From Trematomus loennbergii (lineage: Eukaryota; Chordata; Actinopteri; Perciformes; Nototheniidae), in contig JAAOOA010000056.1 in the NCBI GenBank assembly GCA_012861695.1, forward strand, positions 5,120,707 through 5,184,706: a DNA stretch of 64,000 bases. The letters are read 5' to 3'. The notes beneath the pieces are model-generated. The model searched no databases and was not told where the DNA came from. It saw only the letters and a program-made list of their open reading frames with translations. The translations under genes were made by a program, and so were the position numbers. This document shows, piece after piece, positions 1 through 11,900 of the stretch; the first letter of the stretch is position 1, and each line of letters begins with the position of its first letter.

Positions 1-24
1 GTTCATTTGCATATAAGAAATGGA

Positions 25-265
25 AATGTGTCATTATGAAATACAAGTCCCCTGAAATAAATAAATGTGTCATTATGAAATACAAGTCCCCTGAAATAAA
101 TAAATGTGTCATTATGAAATAAAAGTCTCTTGAAATAAATAAATGTGTCATTATGAAATAAAAGTCTCTTGAAATAAATAAATGTCTCATTATGAAATAA
201 AAGTCTCTTGAAATAAATAAATGTGTCATTATGAAATAAAAGTCCCATGAAATAAATAAATGTGT
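25..265. repeat. 39-bp minisatellite, about six copies
   Basis: A unit of 39 bases recurs about six times. Its core 'tcattatgaaatacaagtcc' starts at 31, 70 and so on, and later copies carry 'aaaagtctct' in place of 'acaagtcccc'. The array gives a long but meaningless ORF on the minus strand. No gene is seen in 266-765. Confidence 0.85.
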
Positions 266-740
266 ATTTAAATGTACATGTATACATATTTATTGCCACA
301 TTTATTTATTTCAGAATGTATTTCATAGGCATAATTATATATATATGTATTTTTAATTATTTATGTATTTATTTAATTTTGGCTTAAATGGCATTCCATA
401 CAGAAGGGCCTTGTTATGCAAAGAGCAGTCCACATGATTCACCGAAACACATGTCTGTGTGCAGCAGGGAGTCTGGACCTGGGTCTGTTAGTTAGCCTGC
501 ATGCTGTCGTCAGTGAATCCATACGTGTCGCACTACTGTTCACTGGCACATGACTAGATACATGCGCTGCTTTTATTGAGTATTGCCCAACATTGATGGT
601 GCTCACAGGCATTCCCAAGAGATCCCTTACTCACCCAGTGCTGGGCCTGCAGATGTTCTGTGCTTCAAACACTCTACAATGCAGAGGAGGTAGGCGTGAC
701 ACACACACACACACTTGGTTATGATTAAGAATGGGATGAA

Positions 741-2585
741 AATGTCAAACAGATCATGCATTTTAGGCGCCGTTTACACGAGGAGAAAACTGCTTGTATC
801 TGCATAGTTTCGCGTGCGTATAGCCCTATTATTTACACGAGGCCGATAGAAACTGACCCCACAAACGATAACGGGTCCCAAGGTGGATAGATTTGCAAAC
901 GAAACGCTCTGGGGGGTCAACCGAGTCCGTGTAATCACCTCTATACGAATATTTCCTGAAAATTGCGAAAAAAAAAAAACACCTCTCCTGCTCATTGCTG
1001 TAGCAACTATCAAAAATAGCTGTGTTAATTAAACGCACAAGGGGTTCTTGAATGAAATAATATTATAAAAGGCAAACCAGAATAGTTAACGCCCAATATA
1101 CTCCTTAAACAAAATAAACAGAGTCAGATTTCATGCATTGATCCATTATATTGACAAAGGAGGATCTCACCCGGTGTTTGTAGAGAATATCTCTCTTTTC
1201 TGAGCCGTCCTCTCCACGGAGACGTCGGTCGATGCAATATCCACAGATTCGGTTTCTTTCAGTTAACTTCCCCGTAGCATTTATCCATATGCTGAGGAAA
1301 TTACTATATCCCGCTGAATACCAGCAATCACCACACACACTTCCTCCTGTCAGTAGCTACTGCTAGTGCTACTGCTACTGACCATGCTACAGATATTAGT
1401 GCAAAAATATACAGCTCCTCTACCACAACCATCAGCAACAAGTGGACATGGAGAATTACATGAACTACATGTTGCTAAATACACGGCGGGGCATGAACAG
1501 AAGGGTAGCCATGGCAACATTGCGGGGGGCTGCTGGGGCTGCTCTTCTTCGCTGCTTTTGGTGTATTTTGGCGGAAGTTACAGCGCCACTTACAGTCCCG
1601 GCATATGTACTACAGCGTTTCCAGCGGCCTCGTTTGAACAGACACGTTAAATGAAACAAATGCATGTGAACGGAAGACTTTTTTGAATACGCATACTGTG
1701 CATAAACGCAAACGGTCCCGTGTGAGCGGGGCCTCAGCCATGCCTCATTTCGCTATGTGCTGTTTGCTGTCTACGGATCTGATTCTGCTGACCACGCCCC
1801 CCTGCAGGAGAGGGGAGACGTGCTCTGATCAGCTGCTGGGCTGTCAGAAGAGGGGGAGAAAAAGAGATCTCCGTCCTCCGTGTTTTATTATATAGAGTCG
1901 TTATTCATTTGTTTTAAAGCTCAATAAATAACAAAGAAGACCTTTGACCGGCACTTTTCTAATTTTGTCCGGAAGATTTAAACTTTAACGGACATCTTGA
2001 CCACCGAAACAAACTGAAACTGAAACTCTGCCGCACGGTCCCCTCGTTCCTTGGAAGAGGCGGAGAGGTGGGTGTTTGTCATCTGCTGGTGGACTAACCG
2101 GAGAAAATTACAGTGCTTGCCTCGACGGGGAGGGATTGCATTGAATTAAAGCAGCGGGAGCAAACGCTTGCCTCGAGGAGGGAGAAAAAAAGCCACAGCG
2201 GAGAATAAACAGAAGGGTAACCATGGTAACTATGGGCGGGAAGTCTTCTTCACTGTTTTTGTGGCAGACTACAGCACCACTTACAGGCCTGGCATATGTA
2301 CTACAGCGTCTCCAGCGCTTTCGAACGGCAATGGCCGCGGCTGTCTCCTGATTGGTGGAGTTGGCCCAATAGCCGTAGCGCCACTGTCCTGACGTCAGGA
2401 CAGTGTTCAAATCTGGATCAGTTTTTATCAGATCTGTTGCAGCCCCTTTTTTAGAGATTTGGGTATGGAGGAAAATAGAGAGGGTTGTGTTTTCTGACAC
2501 TTGGTGAGTTCCCTGGAACACCGGGGACACATATTCATGTGTAAAAGACGTACAAAAATGCATTTTGCATGATAGGTCCCTTTAA
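741..2585 (-). mobile_element. TTAA-flanked MITE copy, interrupted
   Basis: The right end reads 'gcatgataggtccctttaa' and is the inverse of the end of the element at 38,763-39,237. The stretch 2,405-2,585 matches that copy closely in the opposite direction. The left part is recognisable around 741-762 and from 1,737, but the outer left end is lost. The Harbinger-like element at 766-1,733 sits inside it, and 1,780-2,160 is unrelated to the second copy. Confidence 0.55.
766..1733. mobile_element. Harbinger-like MITE nested in a TTAA MITE
   Basis: The terminal inverted repeats are similar: GGCGCCGTTTACACG at the left, and at the right a sequence whose reverse complement begins GGCCCCGCTCACACG. 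The flanks are 'tta' (763-765) and 'tca' (1734-1736), fitting a decayed 3-bp target duplication of PIF/Harbinger type. The flanking sequence on both sides matches the continuous sequence of the TTAA MITE copy at 38,763-39,237, which shows that this element inserted into that repeat. No transposase is seen. Confidence 0.6.
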
Positions 2586-5214
2586 ACTCCTGAAATTTCA
2601 GCTAAACTTACTGGAATCACTATACATGTTTTAAAACACATGTTTTTATTGTATCAATCATAGTAAGGTATTTTTTGGGTGAAAAACAAGTGTTAAATAA
2701 GGGTAATAATAAACCATAAGAAAAAAAGGATATAAAAATAGCAATATTGTGCGATTTTGTTCTCTCTCACATGATATTTACATAATACATTTTTTATACC
2801 AGGGTCTATTTTTAACTTTTTCACCATGACAGCAGAGCTTTTGAAAGTCAAGATATTTTCATGTTTTTTTGTAACGCAATCCGTGATAAATATCCTATAT
2901 TATTCCTGATTAAGATACATACTGCATACATGACAAAATGAAGGTTGTGTGTGTATGTAATATTTGAACACAGTGTTACAGTATGTGAGGCTGCAGGTCA
3001 TTGGTCAGTGTTTGTCTGCAGGTGCTGATGGGGAGGAAGATGGAGGACTGGCTGAGGTTCTCTGTCTGCTACTGGCACTCCTGTGGCCCAACACTCACGA
3101 GTTCAGGCATTACTAATAGCCTCTTTGAAACACATGCTATTAGTAGTGACATATTTTTAGAATCAAATACATTTATAATTGAGGCCAACAGAAATAATCC
3201 TTTTCTTTGCATGTCTTTTTCTAGGAGCGGATCCCTTTGGGGTCCCAACCCTCCACAGGCCCTGGAATGAAGGAACTCCGATGGAGTCAGCCAAGAAGCG
3301 ACTCCGAGCTGCTTTTGAGTTTTTCACCAAGCTTGGTGTAAGGGGAAAATCACCTCAATTTTACATAGAAAATCAGTTACACACAGTTGATTATACATTA
3401 TAGTGCTCAACATTTTTCCTCTGTGACCTGTGAGTCTTTTTACAGGTGAAATACTACATATTTCATTACGGGTAATTAACCTTTTTCATTTTCTTTATAA
3501 TCGACTTATCTTTGTATTTTCTTGAAAATTATATTTATTTCATGGGCATGCACAATTTAACTTCCTGTAGTGTACTTGTGGGTTGAAATTGGTTTAAATA
3601 CACTAGATTAACGCCCCACCCTTAAAATGGCCCTATGGGGCTAACAAAATTCCACCACTGACCCAAATAGAACACAAGACACCTTTAAAATCATCAAATC
3701 CATAGGATTTATTATAATCAGCATGTAACATGTTCAACTACACATCCTAGGATTAGAGGCAGAAACACAGCGGTCCCCACACCAGAGGCCTCCCCCTCTT
3801 CTGCTGCGGCACTGGAGCTTTTAAGGACTTCCTTCTCCAGGTGCACCTCGTCTGAACCTCGTTACAGCAATGCAGCACACCTGGGTAGAGGAACCAAAGG
3901 GAAAAAGAAACGGGGAATACATACAGCCGTAACACCCCCACCCTTAAAACAATGAATAAATAGAAAACTAACACCATACTATTCTATTCATTGAAATGAA
4001 TGTGGAATTTCAGTGACTTTTATAAAAGCACACCAGACTTAATATATCGATATGAAAACAAAAAGTGCATTAGATCAGACAACAGATTTGGGACTGCTGA
4101 CAAAAGATGTCAACCTGGGTCAAATGTGGGACAACAAGATATATTCAAACTCTAAAACAGGGCCAACTAAGATGCTGCCACACAGAATGAACAGCAACCA
4201 CACAAGTAGCCAAATCAATTAAACAAAATGGCTACCACCATGAGGTGACAAACAAACTACAAAGCCAAACAAGTTACTGCGTTTACCAACACACAAACCG
4301 TAACACACATGTCCAACACAATGTGGAGTGCAACAGCCACAAACCTAAAGGACCACCACAAGTAGACCAACTACAAAGTTGCTGCCATTCACTAATAGCA
4401 ACACTATGATCCAACAAAAGTGAACTGTTACTACCACAACACAAAAATGGACACCATGTGATCTTCCAACCACATACACAAGTTACTGTGATGGATGCAG
4501 GAAACCAGCAACACAAGCTCACTTGACGAATCGGGCATGAGCACACCCAACTACTAATTTGCTACAATTAAATACATGACAGCAACAACACACAAGTGAC
4601 CACCAACAAGTGGACTGAAACAACCACAACACACATGGTCACACTGTAGTAAACTACACAAAAATGTTGCCTACTTACACCTAAGCAGCAACTCGAAATT
4701 GACCCAACTATTGTGGACTGCAGATACCACCACCTAAAAAGTCACATACCACAAGTTACTGAACGTGCATTTATTATAGCTCCACTGAGTGGCCAAACAA
4801 AAAGTAGAGTCAAAAGTTGCTGTGCAAAAACTGGGAAAACAAGCAGTAGTGAGGCACCCCAACCCTGAGCTGCTGATGGAGATGGCTAACTAACCTAGCT
4901 AGTCTTCTGTGGCTTGCCGAGCTCGAGGCGACTTTAAACGCTGAACTCAGTGCATCACCGAAGACCATAGATATAGCCTAAAGCAATACACTGAAGCGTA
5001 CCCCCACTCAGGTTTACCACCAAAAATAAGAAAGGCAAAACAAAAAAGTTGCAAGATCTTCAAACCTGCCCGGTGACTAACTAGTCAGGGTGCCTCAATA
5101 CTGAATTGCAAGCTGGTGAACCACACATTAACTCAAACAAAATCTCTCCACAAAGCAAACGGCCACTAGATACCAACAAATACTTACAAATTGACCTCAC
5201 CTCATGGACATTCA

Positions 5215-5232
5215 ATCCTGGACGAGCCTCCA
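5215..5232 (-). other. primer-binding-site-like sequence (tRNA-Pro type)
   Basis: The minus strand reads TGGAGGCTCGTCCAGGAT. This agrees at 16 of 18 positions with the tRNA-Pro primer-binding site I know from gammaretroviral elements. It lies five bases downstream of a putative LTR end, as expected for a reverse-transcribing element. Confidence 0.45.
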
Positions 5233-5405
5233 TTTTATGTTACGCCCCGGTCTAGGGGAACCTAGGCTCAGCACAAAATTGCCCTCCACCCACTCTTCCC
5301 ACTCCCAAGAAATGGTCACTGACACAGGAAAATGCGTTTGGTCATTTGAATTACCTGTTTTTTAAAGGAGGCGAGACAAACCCACATAAACAAATAAACC
5401 TTTGC

Positions 5406-5450
5406 ATATATATATATATATATATTATATTATATATATATATATATAAT
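5406..5450. repeat. AT dinucleotide repeat
   Basis: About 45 bases of alternating A and T, lying inside the presumed LTR region. Confidence 0.9.
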
Positions 5451-5824
5451 ATCTTTCGTACAAAAGAAGTAAAATAAAATACAGGCTTCTTACCTAACGA
5501 AAAAACAGGAGAAAACGGGATTTAAACAAAGAAAAGGGTTTCGCACTCCTAGGCAAATCAAAGCGTGTCTTCAAACGTACAACAGGGACCGGTAATCGGT
5601 AACTTTTAGCCACACAGAACAACAGATCAGATCTACTACAACAGATCAGATCTACTACAACAGACACGGAGTTGGGAGTAGGAGAGGTCGATGAGAGAGA
5701 GAGAGCAGAGGAACTGCATGGCTGCAGCTTAAATGCTCCTGTCTCTTCAGGTGGACCAATCAGCATGTCGAAGGCAGCCAATCAGCTAACGGGCACCACC
5801 TGCTCACTGTCACACACACACACT

Positions 5825-6215
5825 GGGTGTTTCTCAATCGCGAGTAAAGCTGCTGCAGAGCCACTATTTCAAGCATACTACGTCATTGAGTGCCGCCGAA
5901 GTACTGTTCCAATCTCCAGCATACTTGAAATCTACCGAGCCCGGCGTACTTCGTTAGGAGAAATTTCGAGGCTGCACATGTGTAGACTCCGCAGTCTTAA
6001 AATCCCCACAATGCTTTGCGCACGGACCAATTTCCCCAAATCTGTGGCGGAAAATGTAAGGCGGGACCTCTCATATGACGCACACCTACACACTTGCTAG
6101 CCTGTTCCACTCTTCGTTTTCCGAATGCCAGGAAGTATTCTTGCCTCGCTTCTGAAGCAAGACGCTCGGAAGACTTGTGCTACCAAGCAAGCGTACTCGC
6201 GATTGAGAAACACCC
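5825..6215. mobile_element. 391-bp MITE, tandem pair copy 1
   Basis: Terminal inverted repeats GGGTGTTTCTCAATCGCGAG and CTCGCGATTGAGAAACACCC bound a short non-coding element flanked by 'act' on both sides. The same family occurs at 6219, 35517 and 35908. The 3-base flank suggests a 3-bp target duplication. No transposase is present. Confidence 0.8.
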
Positions 6216-6218
6216 ACT

Positions 6219-6619
6219 GGGGTTTCTCAATGTCGAGGAAGGCTGCTCCAGAGCCACTATTTCAAGCATACTACGTCCTCCAGTGCCGCTGTAGGACTGT
6301 TCCAATGTCCAGCATACTTGGAATTCTACCGAGGCCGGCGTACTTCGTAGCGAGAAATTTCGAGGCTGCACATGTGTAGACTCCGCGGTTTTAAAGTCCC
6401 CACAATGCTTTGCGCACGGACCAATTTCCAAATCTTAGGCGGAAATAGCGCTCCATTTAAGGCGGGGCCTCTCATATGACGCACACCTGCACACCTGTTA
6501 GCCTGTTCCACAATTCTTCGTTTTCCGAGGCTAGGAAGGATTCTTGCCTCGCGCTTCTGAAGCAAGTGACTCGGAAGACATGTGCTACCAAGCAAGCGTC
6601 CTCGACATGAGAAACACCC
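6219..6619. mobile_element. MITE, tandem pair copy 2
   Basis: Second head-to-tail copy of the element at 5825, separated from it by only 'act' and followed by 'aca'. Its ends read GGGGTTTCTCAATGTCGAGG and CCTCGACATGAGAAACACCC, so the outer repeat differs slightly from copy 1. Confidence 0.78.
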
Positions 6620-7810
6620 ACACATAGCCACACACAGACTCTCACAGGAAGAGGGAGAATATCCATACACTAACGACCCAGGGTCATAACACCTTATAAG
6701 ATATCAAAGATGATTAAAAGTACCAGCAGGATATGCTCATTGGATTTGATGTCCAACTCTCCTGTGCTGTTGCAATAAATTAATTTAAGAATAATTATCT
6801 GCCTCGATCTTAACTCCATCCCCTTCCCATGGGAGTTTTTCACATAAAGTATCCCTTTTCAGACATTTAAACTTTTCTGCACCTATTTAATGAGGTCTTT
6901 AACGACTAAAAAACAACATCTGTTCTTAGGGGTGATAAGGAGCGGTGTAATGTTGTCTTTAACGACCTTAATGACGACATCTGCTTTTAGGGGTGAAACA
7001 GGCAAGGTGTGTGTATAACACAGAATCTCTGGGTCAGTGAGTTGTAAGTGAGAATAACATTCCTATTCTAAGTGATTATCAAAACCCGTTGTGATTACCT
7101 AAAACAGTTCAAACAATACATGTTCACTAAAATACAATTCAAAATAATACATGTTTACTTCAATACAGTGTAGAATCATATCTTTTTACTTCAGCAGTCA
7201 CATTGTCACCATCCATTCTGCAGATTTCTCCTCCAGTGTGCCTATTTAACTTCTAAATTATTTCCCTGGTCATATACATATTTGCCTCTAGTCAAAACAT
7301 GTCTAGACTCCACACAAAAGGTAGCACCTAAAGATAAAGATGGACGTCACAGCTGTAATCTTCCTACTTTAATGATTCCTAAGAAAAGATAGTAAAATAT
7401 CAAAATACAGTACAGTATGTATAAGGTTGTTTGAGTTAAGTCCTGTATATACTGATAGATATGGATTAGGTTAAAAAAGTACATAACACACATTGTGTTC
7501 ATGTTACAGGTACATGAACACCAGCCACCAACCCTGACTGCCATGTTCTGGCCTACGCTGGAGCTCAGGTGAAGAAGGGGCTGGATACTGCTCAGAAGCT
7601 GGGTGCACAAAACTTTGGTACGAGTGACTTGATTGTGTCACTGTCAAATGTCTATATTCTCCTCTTTTTATGTAACAGTGTTGCTACATTATATTTGTCC
7701 TCCTCAGTGTTTGGGGAGGAAGGGAAGGCTTGCTTTCCACCCACATTACTGATGTTGCTGCTGAACTGAAGTACATGGCTAACTTCTTCAAAATGGCTGT
7801 CAGTAAGTTA

Positions 7811-8712
<902 letters not shown>

Positions 8713-8999
8713 TAGTAAGTGTGCACGTGATTATGGGATTCATTCCAAGTCAGGTGAATGAAGAAATATCCCACTTTCAGTTTTAATGCTTGTGTTTCTC
8801 AACAGAGTACAGAAGATTGACTTGAAGTGTCAGTTCGTTATTGAACCCAAGCCTAAGGAGCCCTGCAAACACCAGTATGACTATGGTAAGATTTAACAAA
8901 ACAAGTATGCTTTGAAAGTATACTGTCTTAAAGGAATACTTCATCCACAAAACGATCATTTGTATTGCAAATACTCATTCCTTGGTACTTGGATTCCAG

Positions 9000-9245
9000 A
9001 AAAATCCTCTGATCTTTTTAATATACTATACTAAGTAATCTTTTCAACATACTGCACTGTGACTTTTTTTCCACTTACAAAACTAAGACCTTTTTTATAT
9101 ACTATACTAAGACTTTTTTTTTACATACTGTACTAAGACTTTTTTCGAAATAATATACCATGAGTTTTTTTCCCCACATACTACATACTATACTATTTTT
9201 TTTTCACATACCATACAATCTACTTTTTTCCCACATATTATAATA
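9000..9245. repeat. degenerate tandem repeat, AT-rich
   Basis: Loose repeats of a unit like 'acatactatactaagacttttt' recur about six times with variable spacing, in the intron between the xylose isomerase exons ending at 8885 and starting at 9436. Confidence 0.6.
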
Positions 9246-9468
9246 TGGCTATGTTTCCCACATACGCATATGCCCCGAACATTCAACATTAATCAAGACA
9301 TTTATCAGTTCTTGGATTCTTCGTTCACCGTGGAGGCTTGCTAAGCAAGTTATTTTCACAAATTCAAGTTAACATGGAGTGAGGGTAAGTGGGTGAAGTA
9401 TTCCTTTAATGATGATATGTCACTTTTTTCTGTAGATGCTGTGAGTGTCATCGGATTATGGTCTAGAG

Positions 9469-11900
9469 CAGGGGTGGGCAATTATTTTTCCATGGGGCCA
9501 CATGAGAAACTGAAAATATTGTGGAGGGCCGGGCCAAAAGGCTGAACTCAATTCTGCATAATATTAATTGTATTTCTTTATAAAAAGCAGTAAATAGCAT
9601 TGTTTTGACAAGCTGGTAAGAGTATATGTTATAGTTAAGCAATGAAAAAGTGAGGTTGCCTTACAAAAAAATGTCATTTATTAAATCAAATTTCCCAAAA
9701 CAATGGTAAACAAAATGAACGTTTTTCACCATTTGTGACTCATATTAGTGAACATTTTCAGTCACATTCACTCAAACACATTTTGAGTTTCATTTACTGT
9801 TGGAAAGAGGTTCTTAGCATTCTAAAGACATCACAATATTGTCTTTGTACTCCAAATATTAAGCAAGATACATCATATTGAACTGTCACTAAACATCACT
9901 GAACTGTGATTTTGAGAAAAAGGCTTCCAAAGAAAGTGTCCCAGTTCACTGCTAGTTGGTGCCTTTACATGCCAACATTTGTAGTCTAAGTTCTCTTTTC
10001 TTGTTCAGTGAGAGAAATCTAGTCTCTGCTGGGCTTTAACGAGTGCATCGAAGTCAGGTTGAATGTCTGAGGTGGAGATGCGAAGCACAGCTGACAGATG
10101 ATCATCAGTGAGAGAGGATCTATACCTGGATTTCGTAAACTTCATAATTGAAAATGTTTGTTCACATATGTAGGTCGAGCCAAAGAGAACCAACATCTTC
10201 TGAGCATGTCTCCTCATGTTTGGAAAGTTCTCCTCCTTGAGAGAAGAGTAGAAATCCAGCAGAGATCCTGACTTAAAGTGCTCTGCCAGTACTGCATCAG
10301 ACTGCAGGTCGATGAGTTCCAGCTGAACATCACTGGGTGCATTATCCACACTGCAGGTAAAGGGAGAGGAAATCAGGTGCATTTCATCCTCGATTTTTCT
10401 GAGATCTTCAAATCGCCTTGAAAACTCACCATGCAATGCTCCCAACATGGATGAGTACCTGCGGAGGTGATCAGCTGATGGTGTGACTTCTTTCAGGGTT
10501 TGCATGTGAGTGAGATTGTTGCTCTCCAGTTGGCTTGAAAGAAACTGCATCTTTGTCATGAAAGCCTTCACCAGGCTGTGCATTTCATGAACAAAAAGGC
10601 CCTTGCCTTGCAGTTTGGTATTCAGTTCATTCATCAGTGCAGTCACATCAACAGCAAATGCAAAATCTGCCATCCAGTCCTCATCTGAGAGCTCTGGGAA
10701 GTCTTTGCCTTTCTTCTCACAAAACTCTCGAATCTCTGCTTTCAGGTCCCAAACTCTTTTTAGCACTTTGCCCAGGCTGAGCCATCTGATAGCTGTGTGG
10801 TAGCCGATGTCACGATGCTCAGTCTCATGCTCCTCCAAAAGTGCGATAAACTGTCTGTGGTTCAAAGCTCTTGCCCTGATGAAGTTTACTATTTTAGTAA
10901 CAACATCAATAACATGGTTAATTTTTAGCACTGACTTGCACAACACATGTTGGTGTATAATACAATGCAAAAATACCAGTTTCTGATCCGCGTCGATTTC
11001 AGTCACTTTATCTTGCATACGTTTCAAAAGTCCGACATTTTTTCCGGTAAGATTTGGACAACCGTCCGTTGTGACACCTGCCAGTCTGTCCCATTTCAGT
11101 CCCAGCGTGTCCATGCACTCGTTTACCTCCGTGAACAGATCGCTCCCTGTCGTCGTCCCTTTCATCGACCGCATTGCTGCCAGCTCCTCCGTAATCTTGA
11201 AGTCCGGTGTTATCCCGCGGACGAATACGAGTAACTGGGCTGTGTCGCGGACATCACAGCTCTCGTCCAAAGCCAAGGAGAAAAAGTCGTAACTTGCCAC
11301 TTCACGTTGCAGCTGAAGCTCCAGATTCCCCGCAATGTCCTCGATCCTTCTAGTCACGGTTCGCCTGGACAGCGGGACTTGCTCAAATGCGGCTTTTTTT
11401 TCAGGGCATATTAGTGCTGCAGAGTCCACCAAGCACTCTTTGACAAACTCCCCCTCCGAGAACGGCTTACTGTTTTTAGCGATTTTGTGGGATATCACAA
11501 AGCTGGTCTTGGTTGCTGCATCACTGGATGTGTGAAGCTTGGTAAAAAAGCCTTGCTGCTTTTGCAGCTTAGCTAGCAAAGCTTCCGATGTCCGCGCCCT
11601 TTCAGCGTCAGTCAAGTTTTTATATTTCTCCGCGTGTTTCGTCTCGTAATGCCGACTCACATTGTACTCCTTAAACACGGCGATCTGCTCCCCGCAAACT
11701 AAACACACGGTTTTACCTCCGACTTCAGTAAATAAATACTTAGCAGTCCAATTTTTGTTGAAAACCCTGCATTCAGCATCTACCTTTCTTTTTTTAGCGG
11801 ACATTTTTGAGGGCTAAAGTCGTCTTGTGACAAGGATCCAATAATGTGCACGTCTTGATATACGTATTGCGTCATTATGCACGTGAATAAAAAACAACTT
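9469..11900 (-). mobile_element. hAT (Charlie-like) DNA transposon, one end visible
   Basis: The left terminus CAGGGGTGGGCAATTATTTT starts at 9469. It is preceded by GTCTAGAG (9461-9468), which fits the nTCTAGAn target-site preference of hAT elements. The element carries an intact transposase ORF on the minus strand. No matching TTGCCCACCCCTG end or second GTCTAGAG was found up to 12,650, so the right border is unknown and was perhaps deleted together with part of the host exon. The stretch 11,900-12,650 holds no gene I can name. Confidence 0.72.
10005..11804 (-). CDS. hAT-family transposase (GTF2IRD2/ZBED-like), intact ORF
   Basis: A single-exon ORF of 599 codons starts at the ATG at 11802-11804. 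A zinc-finger-like segment near the N-terminus has CLVCG followed by HYETKH (roughly residues 34-57). The centre holds LALDESCDVRDTAQL and DGCPNLTGKN, which look like the first two acidic positions of the hAT RNase H-like catalytic core. A histidine-rich FLHCIIHQH follows. The C-terminal block YICEQTFSIMKFTKSRYRSSL is typical of the hAT dimerisation/catalytic region with its conserved glutamate. The family resembles the domesticated transposase part of GTF2IRD2. With no stop or frameshift over 1.8 kb the copy looks young. It belongs to the transposon inserted in the xylose isomerase gene, not to a host gene. Confidence 0.9.
   Translation of the reverse strand: MSAKKRKVDAECRVFNKNWTAKYLFTEVGGKTVCLVCGEQIAVFKEYNVSRHYETKHAEKYKNLTDAERARTSEALLAKLQKQQGFFTKLHTSSDAATKTSFVISHKIAKNSKPFSEGEFVKECLVDSAALICPEKKAAFEQVPLSRRTVTRRIEDIAGNLELQLQREVASYDFFSLALDESCDVRDTAQLLVFVRGITPDFKITEELAAMRSMKGTTTGSDLFTEVNECMDTLGLKWDRLAGVTTDGCPNLTGKNVGLLKRMQDKVTEIDADQKLVFLHCIIHQHVLCKSVLKINHVIDVVTKIVNFIRARALNHRQFIALLEEHETEHRDIGYHTAIRWLSLGKVLKRVWDLKAEIREFCEKKGKDFPELSDEDWMADFAFAVDVTALMNELNTKLQGKGLFVHEMHSLVKAFMTKMQFLSSQLESNNLTHMQTLKEVTPSADHLRRYSSMLGALHGEFSRRFEDLRKIEDEMHLISSPFTCSVDNAPSDVQLELIDLQSDAVLAEHFKSGSLLDFYSSLKEENFPNMRRHAQKMLVLFGSTYICEQTFSIMKFTKSRYRSSLTDDHLSAVLRISTSDIQPDFDALVKAQQRLDFSH

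Larger units (their letters stand above)
3611..5816 (-). mobile_element. LTR-retroelement remnant (no coding region seen)
   Basis: Read on the minus strand, 5238 and rightwards looks like the end of an LTR (ending ..GGGGCGTAACA). It is followed after five bases by a primer-binding-site-like sequence at 5215-5232. Further on, a purine run AAGGGTGGGGG precedes TGTTACGGC near 3938, which would start a 3' LTR ending near 3611 with GGGGCGTTAA. The two presumed LTRs are not clearly alike, so the borders are uncertain and this may be a composite. The internal part (3,940-5,210) is a simple CA/AC-rich sequence with no gag or pol. Confidence 0.35.

Noticed and set aside
2108..2563. 151-codon minus-strand ORF
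   Set aside because: Lies in the TTAA MITE and recurs in the second copy at 38,782-39,033; repeat-derived, not a gene.
5672..6379. Several ORFs over the MITE pair, with matches at 35,316-36,364
   Set aside because: All are translations of the tandem MITEs in different frames.
3400..7500. Search for the catalytic HD exon (YYCFHD block) of xylose isomerase
   Set aside because: No matching open segment with splice borders was seen by eye; a tblastn search would be decisive.
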